Assembly: GCA_032250895.1 (NCBI GenBank)
Contig: JAVVEZ010000137.1
Location: 1-5,310 of the forward strand
DNA: 5,310 nucleotides
Source of the DNA: JAVVEZ01 sp032250895
Lineage (GTDB): Bacteria; Pseudomonadota; Gammaproteobacteria; Pseudomonadales; Pseudohongiellaceae
Direction: 5' to 3'
In this document: piece after piece, positions 1 to 5,310 of the stretch
Numbering within the stretch: position 1 is the stretch's first letter
How the letters are laid out: every line of letters starts with the position of its first letter
Position numbers and translations under genes: made by a program
Notes under the pieces: generated by a model
Told to the model about the DNA's origin: nothing
What the model saw: only the letters and a program-made list of their open reading frames with translations
The model's database searches: none

Positions 1-505
1 CGGCTTTCCTGGCTGGTGCTTTCTTTATCGAGGCGCTGGCAGTACCCTTGGCGGCAGCGACCACTTTTCTTCTGCTTGATCCGGATTTTGCTCTGGCTTT
101 GACAGCAGCCTTTCTGGCAGCCAGTCTGGCCTTGGCCGCAGCTTTTCTCGAAGAGGCTTTGGCTTTGGCGGCCGCTTTTTTAGCCAAGAGTCTGGCTTTC
201 AGTGCTGCTTTTCTGGCAGCGGCCTTGGCTCTGGCATCCGCTTTTTTCTTTGCCGCCGCCGCTCTGGCAGCGTCTTTCTTCAGTTTTGCAGCCAGTTTCC
301 TGGCATCTGCTTTGGCGCGTTTCTTGGCCCAGAGAGCCTCAAATTTCTTGACAGCCTTGGCAAGATCCTCGGATGCCTTCTTCTCAAGTGCTTTTATGAG
401 GTCAACTTTTGGTGCTGGCTTGGCTGTTTTGGCAGGCGCCTTTCTTTTCGCCGGACTCTTCACACTTTTTCTGACGGCTGTCTTTTTAGCTTTGGCAGTA
501 GCCAT
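1..505 (-). CDS. Histone H1-like Lys/Ala-rich DNA-binding protein (C-terminus beyond window)
   Basis: From an ATG at 505-503 the frame stays open to the left edge, giving 168 residues with no stop. The start has a good Shine-Dalgarno, AGGAGAG at 517-511, 5 nt upstream. Composition is extreme: 59 Ala, 43 Lys, 15 Arg, only 8 acidic residues, one Phe (55) and one Trp (59). Residues 1-33 form a basic, Pro-containing tail. Residues 34-63 look like a short amphipathic helix, with both aromatics. Residues 76-141 are six in-register 11-residue repeats whose core resembles RKAAxKAR. Residues 142-168 are a Ser/Gly/Lys-rich low-complexity tail. This composition fits bacterial histone H1-like proteins (the AlgP, BpH1 and Hc2 style), which bind DNA non-specifically in the nucleoid. 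The function is inferred from composition, because such sequences converge easily. It lies 286 nt after adk and probably has its own promoter. A ribosome-associated or RNA-binding basic protein is the alternative. Confidence 0.8.
   Translation of the reverse strand, partial: MATAKAKKTAVRKSVKSPAKRKAPAKTAKPAPKVDLIKALEKKASEDLAKAVKKFEALWAKKRAKADARKLAAKLKKDAARAAAAKKKADARAKAAARKAALKARLLAKKAAAKAKASSRKAAAKARLAARKAAVKARAKSGSSRRKVVAAAKGTASASIKKAPARKA
83..280 (-). repeat. Six tandem 33-nt (11-residue) units in the H1-like gene
   Basis: Residues 76-141 of the H1-like protein divide without gaps into six 11-residue units starting at residues 76, 87, 98, 109, 120 and 131. Columns 1 and 2 are basic in all six units, column 2 always Lys. 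Column 6 is Lys or Arg in all six, column 7 is Ala in all six, and column 8 is basic in five of six. Units 3, 5 and 6 are the most alike (RKAALKAR, RKAAAKAR, RKAAVKAR). The nucleotide copies have diverged in codon choice, so this is an old protein-level repeat, not a recent DNA duplication. Confidence 0.8.
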
Positions 506-510
506 ATTTT

Positions 511-517
511 CTCTCCT
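511..517 (-). promoter_or_regulatory. Ribosome binding site of the H1-like gene
   Basis: AGGAGAG on the minus strand, 5 nt before the ATG at 505-503. It is the strongest Shine-Dalgarno in the window. It fixes the start of a gene that has no visible stop codon, and it suggests a well-translated protein, as expected for an abundant nucleoid protein. Confidence 0.75.
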
Positions 518-577
518 GACACGTAAAAATTAACTACCTGGCTTGATAAAACAAAACTCTTTCGACATTCGACGCGC

Positions 578-607
578 AACATATCATAAAAAAACATTTT
601 TTTACAA
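578..607 (-). promoter_or_regulatory. Candidate sigma70-type promoter for the H1-like gene
   Basis: On the minus strand, TTGTAA (607-602) matches 4 of 6 bases of the -35 consensus. After an 18-nt spacer, TATGTT (583-578) matches 4 of 6 of the -10 consensus. It is preceded by TGA, which makes an extended -10 (TGnTATnnT). The spacer is almost wholly an A7/T7 tract. Transcription would start near 571 and give a leader of roughly 65 nt. The region is very AT-rich, so chance matches are likely and the call is tentative. Confidence 0.4.
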
Positions 608-791
608 CAAAGAAGATTTTATTTAGCCATAAAAATCAAATATTTTTTTGAAATTAAGGCGTGAACTTCTGAGACTGAAACAAATCATCGGCCACAAAGA
701 TAAAAAATATAAAAACCGGCTGTACTACAACAAGCAGATTATTAACCTTGGCGTTTATATTGAATGCTGATTTTTCATGCCTAAATGAGTC

Positions 792-1448
792 TTATTGCTC
801 TGAACCCAGGGCTTCATTCAACTGTTCCGTTATCTTATTGATCGCCCCCACGCCATTTATTCTGATAAATCTGACATTGCCGGTCGTTTTTTCCTGGTCC
901 CGGTAGTAAGCCACCAAAGGCTCGGTCTGCTGATGATAGACATCCAATCTTTTCCTCACGGTTTCTTCTTTATCATCATCACGCTGAACCAGGGGATCGC
1001 CGGTTTCGTCATCAAACCCCGGTGTTTTTGGTGGCTGAAACATCAGGTGATAGACCCGACCCGACTCAGGATGAACTCTCCTGCCACTCAGGCGGTTGAC
1101 GATTTCATCATCAGGCACATGAATTTCGAGTACCACGTCAATTTTTACCCCGGCATCGAGAAGAGCCCTGGCTTGCGGAATGGTTCTGGGAAAACCGTCG
1201 AAGAGGAAGCCCTGGGCACAATCCGCCTGTCTGATTCTTTCATTGACCAATGCGATAATGATGTCGTCCGTAACAAGCCCCCCGTTTTCCATCACCTTGC
1301 TGACCTTGAGGCCAAGTTCACTGCCGGCTTTTACCGCTGCCCGCAGCATGTCGCCCGTGGATATCTGTGGAATGTTGAATTTTTCCGTCAAATATTTGGC
1401 CTGCGTGCCCTTTCCTGCCCCGGGTGCCCCCAACAATATCATTCGCAT
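792..1448 (-). CDS. adk: Adenylate kinase
   Basis: This 218-residue enzyme catalyses ATP + AMP = 2 ADP in the cytoplasm, keeping the adenylate pool balanced. The P-loop GAPGAGKG is at residues 7-14. The AMP-site STGDMLR ends at Arg36, and the DGFPRT motif contains Arg88. A full-length LID spans about 122-159, with Arg123, Arg156 and Arg167 in the expected places. The LID carries His126, Ser129, Asp146 and Thr149, the hydrogen-bonding set of Gram-negative enzymes, instead of the four zinc-binding cysteines of many Gram-positive ones. Numbering matches E. coli Adk to this point. The start ATG at 1448-1446 follows GGAG (1460-1457) by 8 nt and matches the family N-terminus. The reading frame also stays open 52 codons further upstream, but that part has no family resemblance. 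It lies 228 nt after mazG, so separate transcription is likely. Confidence 0.97.
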   Translation of the reverse strand: MRMILLGAPGAGKGTQAKYLTEKFNIPQISTGDMLRAAVKAGSELGLKVSKVMENGGLVTDDIIIALVNERIRQADCAQGFLFDGFPRTIPQARALLDAGVKIDVVLEIHVPDDEIVNRLSGRRVHPESGRVYHLMFQPPKTPGFDDETGDPLVQRDDDKEETVRKRLDVYHQQTEPLVAYYRDQEKTTGNVRFIRINGVGAINKITEQLNEALGSEQ

Positions 1449-1526
1449 TCTATGGTCTCCACTAATGCCACCGGCTTGCCGAGTTGAGTCAGCTTCAATT
1501 CCGGCAGCATCCAAGGTTATGAATAT

Positions 1527-1544
1527 CCCTGCATAAAAACAGGG
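1527..1544 (-). other. Small stem-loop in the adk leader
   Basis: CCCTG (1544-1540 on the minus strand) pairs perfectly with CAGGG (1531-1527) across an 8-nt A/T-rich loop. It lies about 80 nt upstream of the adk start codon. No T-run follows, so it is not a terminator. A role in adk mRNA folding is possible, but a five-pair stem can occur by chance. Confidence 0.25.
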
Positions 1545-1565
1545 CGTCTTCGAAAAAAGCTGACA

Positions 1566-1594
1566 ACAATACACATATGCAGCCCTCTCCACAA
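1566..1594 (-). promoter_or_regulatory. Weak candidate promoter for adk
   Basis: Minus-strand TTGTGG (1594-1589, 3 of 6 consensus bases) is separated by 17 nt from TATTGT (1571-1566, 4 of 6). The spacing is ideal but the hexamers are poor. It would give a leader of about 110 nt containing the 1527-1544 stem-loop. It is listed because the 228-nt gap before adk makes a local promoter likely, not because the match is strong. Confidence 0.22.
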
Positions 1595-1630
1595 GCATGC
1601 ACACAGCAGCATCAGCTGCGCATCAAGCTC

Positions 1631-1676
1631 AAAAAACACAAGGAACGCCCTCAGAGTTCTGCGAGACGCACCTGAG
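1631..1676 (-). terminator. Possible imperfect terminator after mazG
   Basis: Directly after the mazG stop codon, CTCAG (1676-1672) can pair with CTGAG (1654-1650), enclosing a second perfect hairpin TGCG-TCT-CGCA (1670-1660). A run of six T follows on the minus strand (1636-1631). It lies 13 nt beyond the stem, too far for a classical intrinsic terminator. It may instead be a weak terminator or an mRNA 3'-end stabilising hairpin. Confidence 0.3.
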
Positions 1677-2510
1677 TCATTGGGAAAGCGCTGTTTTCAC
1701 CCGCTGCCAGTAACGTTCCAGTTCATCCGCGCTCAACGCGGAAATATCATCACCAGCTTCTTTGATCAGGCTTTCCATCAGACGGAAACGCCGTTCAAAC
1801 TTTTCGTTTGCTTTCCTCAGGCTGCTTTCAGCATCCTGCTTCAGGTGCCGGGACAGATTCACGCAGGAGAACAGCACATCTCCCAGTTCATCTCCGATGG
1901 CGTCGGCATTTCCCGTTCCTATGGCTTCTTCGAGTTCTGCAATTTCTTCCCTGAGTTTATTCATTACATCAGCAGGCTCTTGCCAGTCAAAGCCAATACC
2001 GGCAGCCCGTTTCTGCAATTTTCGGGCGCGAATCAAAGCTGGAAAGGCCTCCGGAATATCATCCAGGTGACTTTTTTGCAGTTCATTCGTCTGTGTGCCA
2101 TATTGGTTTCGTTTGTTTTCCCTCTCCCGGGTTTTGATTTTTTCCCAATTGTCCTCTATCTGTTCGGGAGAAAGTGACGCTGAACGACCAAAACTGCTGA
2201 TCGATGCATCAGGAAAGACATGTGGGTGCCGTGTCAGAAGCTTATGGGATATCTCGGCAACGACATCATTGAAATCGAACAGTCCCGCCTCCTTGCCCAA
2301 CTGAGCGTAAAAAACCACTTGAAAAAGCAGGTCACCCAGCTCGTTTCGCAGATGGGCGTAATCGCCCTTCTCTATGGCATCGATCACCTCATAGGCTTCT
2401 TCAAGCGTATGAGGAGCGATGGTCTGGAAGCTCTGTTTTCGATCCCAGGCACAACCATGCTTTTCGTCCCTGAGCATGGACATAATCCGGAGAAGGTCAT
2501 CTAATGTCAT
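1677..2510 (-). CDS. mazG: Nucleoside triphosphate pyrophosphohydrolase MazG
   Basis: This 277-residue protein hydrolyses (d)NTPs to the monophosphate and pyrophosphate. In E. coli it is linked to lowering ppGpp levels under starvation. It has the two tandem all-alpha MazG domains of the long form. Domain 1 has the metal-binding EEAYE at 37-41 and ELGD at 57-60. Domain 2 has EEIAE at 178-182 and ELGD at 198-201. RHPHVF (about 94-99), LDDIP (129-133) and NEKFERRFR (near 225-233) are also typical. Both metal sites look intact. Compared from memory with E. coli MazG (263 residues), the linker between domains has about 18 extra residues in two places. The ATG at 2510-2508 follows AAAGG with 5 nt spacing. 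It lies 88 nt after rlmD with a stem-loop between, in the slot usually following relA, which is missing. Confidence 0.95.
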   Translation of the reverse strand: MTLDDLLRIMSMLRDEKHGCAWDRKQSFQTIAPHTLEEAYEVIDAIEKGDYAHLRNELGDLLFQVVFYAQLGKEAGLFDFNDVVAEISHKLLTRHPHVFPDASISSFGRSASLSPEQIEDNWEKIKTRERENKRNQYGTQTNELQKSHLDDIPEAFPALIRARKLQKRAAGIGFDWQEPADVMNKLREEIAELEEAIGTGNADAIGDELGDVLFSCVNLSRHLKQDAESSLRKANEKFERRFRLMESLIKEAGDDISALSADELERYWQRVKTALSQ

Positions 2511-2549
2511 GTCGGCCTTTAATTTTTATAGTTTTTGATACTTGTATTG

Positions 2550-2578
2550 CTTGCCCCGACACTTGTCGACACGGCAAG
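2550..2578. other. Stem-loop between rlmD and mazG
   Basis: CTTGCC (2550-2555) pairs with GGCAAG (2573-2578). Inside, CGAC pairs with GTCG around a 4-nt loop (2557-2568), with small unpaired bases between the two stems. It begins 20 nt past the rlmD stop codon. Neither strand shows a T-run immediately after it, so a standard intrinsic terminator is unlikely. It could be an RNA-processing or transcript-stabilising hairpin that separates mazG expression from the genes upstream, or a protein-binding inverted repeat. Confidence 0.45.
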
Positions 2579-2598
2579 GAACAGCGCGGACTCCGGTT

Positions 2599-3948
2599 CT
2601 AACAGGGCTCAAACAAGGCTATCGATTCCACATGTGCCGTGTGGGGGAACATGTCCATGACACCCGCCGCCATGAGTTTATACCCTTTTTGGGCAAGAAT
2701 ACCCGCATCCCTGGCCAGTGTTGCCGGATCACAGGAAATATAAACTATTTTTTCTGGCCTGAGGGCTATTATTTCGGGAAGAATTTCAAGGGCTCCCGAA
2801 CGTGGAGGATCCAGTAATACCTTTGTGAATCCCATTTTTGACCACGGCGACTGTGCTGGTGCCTTGCTCAGGTCTGCACACTGGAACTCCACGTTATCAA
2901 TCTGATTGCGCCGGGCATTCTCCTGCCCGCGCGCCACCATTTCCCCGGAACCTTCGATGCCCAGCACACTCTCGGCCAGTGTTGCCATCGGCAATGTGAA
3001 ATTGCCAAGCCCACAGAAAAGATCAAGCACTCTGTCATGCTCACCAAGATCGAGCAGGTCAATGGCCCTGGACAGCATTTTCTTATTGATATCGGCATTG
3101 ATCTGGGTAAAGTCCAGAGGATGAAAAGCCATACTCAGATTGAACGCCGGCAACTGGTAATAAAGTCTCTCATTGCCGTCAGTCGGCTCCAGTTTTCTGA
3201 CACTGGCAGGCCCCTCTGGCTGCAGGTAGATATCCAGCCGCTGCTCACGCGCAAAGGCTTGCAGAATTTCAATATCAGCAGCGTTCAGGGCTTGCAGGTG
3301 ACGAATGATCAGGGCCAGGGTATTGCCATCGGAATGCGGATCACCCACGGCCACCTCGACCTGAGGAATGTGGCGATGAACACTGAGCGACAACAGCACG
3401 TTTCCGAGCGCCGGCAATAAACTGCCCACCTGGCTGTCAAGCACGGCGCAACTATCCATATCTGTGATAAAACTACTGTTTTTTTCGCGAAACCCCACCA
3501 GCACCTTCTCCTTCCTGGCGACGAAACGCGCCGCAAGTCGGGCTTTCCTGCGATAGGCAAGTACCGGCCCAGTGACAGGAGCCAGTTTCAGATAGTCCCT
3601 GGTCGCGGTGCTATGGTGGAGTTTTTCGTGGAGAACGCTTTCCTTGAAAGCCAGCTGCGCCACACTGTCAAAATGTTGCAGACTACAGCCTCCGCAAACG
3701 AGGGCATACTGACAGGGAGGAGTCACGCGCTGACTGGAGGCGTGCAGAATCTCCAGCGCCCTTGCTTCATCAAAATTGTTGTGTCTGGCGGTATAAACCG
3801 CGTTGACTGACTCGCCGGCCAGGGCATCATCGACGAACACGACCTTGCCATCGTTGTAAGCGATGCCCCTGCCCTCATGACTGAGTTTTTCAATCACGAG
3901 CTGGAAGGGCTCACGGGGCAGTGCCTTTCGGTTCCGGCCTTTTTTCAT
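2599..3948 (-). CDS. rlmD: 23S rRNA (uracil1939-C5)-methyltransferase RlmD
   Basis: This 449-residue enzyme uses S-adenosylmethionine to make m5U1939 in 23S rRNA (E. coli RumA). A TRAM RNA-binding domain occupies about 14-70. The [4Fe-4S] cysteines are Cys79, Cys85 and Cys88 (C-x5-C-x2-C) plus Cys167. The SAM motif VLDLFCGLGNF is at 307-317. The substrate-binding DPPR is at 380-383, the nucleophile Cys406 sits in ISCDPAT, and the C-terminal general base is Glu441 in HVES. FTQIN at 280-284 is also typical. All key residues are present. The cluster pattern separates it from TrmA and favours RlmD over RlmC, which lacks the TRAM domain. The ATG at 3948-3946 lies 12 nt after the cysM stop, preceded only by a weak GGCGGGA. 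Translation is probably coupled to cysM. Confidence 0.95.
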   Translation of the reverse strand: MKKGRNRKALPREPFQLVIEKLSHEGRGIAYNDGKVVFVDDALAGESVNAVYTARHNNFDEARALEILHASSQRVTPPCQYALVCGGCSLQHFDSVAQLAFKESVLHEKLHHSTATRDYLKLAPVTGPVLAYRRKARLAARFVARKEKVLVGFREKNSSFITDMDSCAVLDSQVGSLLPALGNVLLSLSVHRHIPQVEVAVGDPHSDGNTLALIIRHLQALNAADIEILQAFAREQRLDIYLQPEGPASVRKLEPTDGNERLYYQLPAFNLSMAFHPLDFTQINADINKKMLSRAIDLLDLGEHDRVLDLFCGLGNFTLPMATLAESVLGIEGSGEMVARGQENARRNQIDNVEFQCADLSKAPAQSPWSKMGFTKVLLDPPRSGALEILPEIIALRPEKIVYISCDPATLARDAGILAQKGYKLMAAGVMDMFPHTAHVESIALFEPC

Positions 3949-3960
3949 TCCCGCCAGGCC

Positions 3961-4854
3961 CTATTTGGAAAAGACACCAGTGGACAGATAGCGGTCACCC
4001 CGATCACAGATGATCGCCACGATGACGGCATTGCTCAGCGTTTTGGCAAGCTCCAGTGCAGCAAACACAGCGCCGCCTGAAGAGACGCCACAGCAGATAC
4101 CTTCCTGCGTGGCCAATGCCCGCATGGTCCGCTCGGCGTCCTGCTGTTTGATGTCGATAATGCTGTCGACGCGTTCGCGCTGAAAAATCCCGGGCAGGTA
4201 CTCGACAGGCCAACGTCTTATGCCTGGAATCTTTGCGCCGTCCGCTGGTTGCAACCCGACAATCTGGATAGCCGGGTTTTTTTCCTTCAGAAACCGGGAA
4301 ACCCCCATGATGGTGCCGGTGGTTCCCATGGAACTGACAAAATGGGTGATACGACCTTCCGTATCACGCCAGATTTCAGGACCGGTATGTTCATAATGAG
4401 CCGCCGAGTTGTCTGGATTGCCAAACTGATCCAGCACCCTGCCCTTGCCCTCTCTTTCCATTTTCTTGGCAAGATCGCGTGCCCCCTCCATACCTTCCGC
4501 CTCACTGACCAGAATCAATTCAGCACCATAGGCCGTCATCGCATCCTTGCGCTCCTGACTGGCATTGTCGGGCATGATCAGAATCAGCCTGTAGCCTTTG
4601 ATGGCGGACACCATGGCCAGTGCAATACCGGTATTGCCACTGGTCGCTTCAATCAGGGTATCACCCGGCACAATAGTGCCACGTGCTTCCGCCTTGCTGA
4701 TCATGCTGAGTGCGGGCCTGTCCTTGACAGAACCGGCGGGGTTGTTGCCTTCCAGTTTTACCAGGATGGTGTTGGAGGTATCGCCAGGCAGGCGTTGCAG
4801 ACGGACAAGAGGCGTCTCACCCACCGTATTCTCGATTGTTGTCGTCATCATCAT
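3961..4854 (-). CDS. cysM: Cysteine synthase B (O-acetylserine sulfhydrylase B)
   Basis: This 297-residue PLP enzyme makes cysteine from O-acetylserine with sulfide. With thiosulfate it makes S-sulfocysteine, the hallmark of the CysM branch. The PLP lysine is Lys44 in NNPAGSVKDR. The substrate loop TSGNTG is at 71-76 and the phosphate-binding GTTGT at 177-181. SSGGA (258-262) supplies the serine near the pyridine nitrogen. RRWP at 213-216 and the CDRGDRYLSTG ending identify CysM over CysK. The N-terminus has three consecutive ATG codons (4854-4846). No strong Shine-Dalgarno marks one of them: the nearest is AGG, 12 nt before the first, so the first or second ATG is preferred. The protein aligns to E. 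coli CysM throughout but ends shortly after STGVFSK, some 10 residues earlier. It lies 42 nt downstream of recO and 12 nt before rlmD. Confidence 0.96.
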   Translation of the reverse strand: MMMTTTIENTVGETPLVRLQRLPGDTSNTILVKLEGNNPAGSVKDRPALSMISKAEARGTIVPGDTLIEATSGNTGIALAMVSAIKGYRLILIMPDNASQERKDAMTAYGAELILVSEAEGMEGARDLAKKMEREGKGRVLDQFGNPDNSAAHYEHTGPEIWRDTEGRITHFVSSMGTTGTIMGVSRFLKEKNPAIQIVGLQPADGAKIPGIRRWPVEYLPGIFQRERVDSIIDIKQQDAERTMRALATQEGICCGVSSGGAVFAALELAKTLSNAVIVAIICDRGDRYLSTGVFSK

Positions 4855-4896
4855 TTTTTCTGTGAACCTGGGACAAACGTGAATTCTACCCGGATT

Positions 4897-5310
4897 TCAG
4901 CGCGCGCTAAAGAGCTGACGACTGCTCAGGGGTTTATCCCCGAGATAGACGCCAAGAACATGACGAAGCAGTCTTTTGGCCGCCTTGCGTGTGCTGTCAT
5001 CCTCAAAATCCTGTGCCGCCATCGCCAGCAGATTCCGCCCCAGATAAACCCCGTTGCCTGGCGCACTGCCGGCACTGTCAAGCTCGGCCGTCAGAACCCG
5101 GCTGAAACCACTTTCCGGCCGGAAATGATAATGACCGTCAGGCTGCACCAGCTCTCCCGTTTCGGCTTCCTCAGTGAAATGAAGCCCATAACCCAGTGCT
5201 TCCAACAGCATGATTTCAAAGCAGCGCAATACCGGTTCCAGGGAATCGGCCCGCAACAAAGCCCGCAAGGTCTTTTCATATTCAAAAAAGAGCCCCTGCT
5301 CGGCTTCCTG
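4897..5310 (-). CDS. recO: DNA repair protein RecO (C-terminal part, start beyond window)
   Basis: The frame is open from the right edge to a TGA at 4899-4897, giving the last 137 residues. RecO binds DNA and SSB and works with RecR to load RecA on gapped DNA in the RecF pathway. The visible part is the alpha-helical C-terminal domain. It has EPVLRCFEIMLLEALGYGLHF, which corresponds to the EPALRRFE...LGYGVNF region of E. coli RecO. It ends with RKAAKRLLRHVL...YLGDKPLSSRQLF, matching the conserved YLG-KPLKSRELF ending. The zinc-ribbon cysteines found in some RecO proteins are not seen in the expected segment, as in E. coli. The N-terminal OB-fold lies outside. The C-terminus stops right after SRQLFSAR, shorter than E. 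coli RecO. pdxJ, often next to recO, does not follow; cysM does. Confidence 0.93.
   Translation of the reverse strand, partial: QEAEQGLFFEYEKTLRALLRADSLEPVLRCFEIMLLEALGYGLHFTEEAETGELVQPDGHYHFRPESGFSRVLTAELDSAGSAPGNGVYLGRNLLAMAAQDFEDDSTRKAAKRLLRHVLGVYLGDKPLSSRQLFSAR

Larger units (their letters stand above)
506..791. other. AT-rich intergenic region between adk and the H1-like gene
   Basis: These 286 nt separate the adk stop from the H1-like start. The sequence is markedly AT-rich compared with the flanking genes, with several A or T runs. I found no credible coding frame: the minus-strand ATGs at the adk end and mid-gap reach stops within a few codons. I found no tRNA-like fold, and no clear hairpin-plus-T-run terminator for adk. 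The only supportable content is the candidate promoter and ribosome binding site of the H1-like gene. Confidence 0.6.

Noticed and set aside
48..533. Plus-strand 161-residue Ala/Phe/Leu-rich open frame resembling a membrane protein
   Set aside because: It is the antisense of the Lys/Ala-rich H1-like gene: AAA/AAG codons read backwards give Phe/Leu-type codons and GCC stretches give Ala-type codons. It lacks a good ribosome binding site, and the minus-strand gene has a strong one.
933..1487. Plus-strand 184-residue open frame across adk
   Set aside because: It is a shadow of adk on the opposite strand, with no recognisable domain or ribosome binding site. adk explains the sequence fully.
1449..1604. 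52-residue N-terminal extension of adk
   Set aside because: The frame is open by chance. The extension matches nothing in the family, while GGAG lies 8 nt before the ATG at 1448 and the N-terminus there equals that of E. coli Adk.
1606..1619. Perfect GCAGC-ATCA-GCTGC hairpin as a terminator
   Set aside because: No T-run follows on either strand, and a 5-bp stem this short is expected by chance in GC-balanced sequence.
1680..2177. Plus-strand 165-residue open frame across mazG
   Set aside because: It lies wholly antisense to a conserved, complete mazG and shows no family signature.
2542..2817. Plus-strand 91-residue open frame spanning the rlmD-mazG gap
   Set aside because: Most of it is antisense to the conserved C-terminus of rlmD, which contains the catalytic Cys region. 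No start signal or known domain was seen.

Overview
The window carries six genes, all read from the minus strand, and matches a gammaproteobacterial chromosome. Going down the coding strand, from high to low coordinates, they are: recO (C-terminal part, cut by the right edge), cysM, rlmD, mazG, adk, and a lysine/alanine-rich histone H1-like protein cut by the left edge. The four complete proteins align closely with remembered E. coli proteins. The cysM-rlmD-(relA)-mazG order is a known gammaproteobacterial arrangement. GC content looks moderate in the genes, and the two larger gaps are clearly AT-richer or less structured. I cannot name a genus.

Region 2511-5310 looks like one transcription unit. 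recO ends 42 nt before cysM, and cysM ends 12 nt before rlmD. rlmD ends 88 nt before mazG, and that junction holds a stem-loop. The products are a recombination mediator (RecO), a cysteine synthase B (CysM), a 23S rRNA m5U1939 methyltransferase (RlmD) and a nucleotide pyrophosphohydrolase (MazG). relA, which commonly sits between rlmD and mazG in this lineage, is absent here.

Region 506-1676 holds adk, with a 228-nt gap upstream (1449-1676) and a 286-nt AT-rich gap downstream (506-791). adk therefore probably has its own leader or promoter. The downstream gap has no convincing gene or RNA. It does hold a plausible promoter for the H1-like gene, with an A7/T7 tract between its -35 and -10 elements.

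Region 1-505 encodes the H1-like protein. It is 35% alanine and 35% Lys+Arg in the 168 residues visible. It contains six in-register 11-residue repeats, the least ordinary feature of the window. On the plus strand the same stretch reads as an apparent hydrophobic Ala/Phe/Leu protein, which is an antisense artefact.

Overall this is a housekeeping region. I see no evidence for a new defence, mobile or biosynthetic system, and no tRNA, rRNA, CRISPR, insertion sequence or attachment site.
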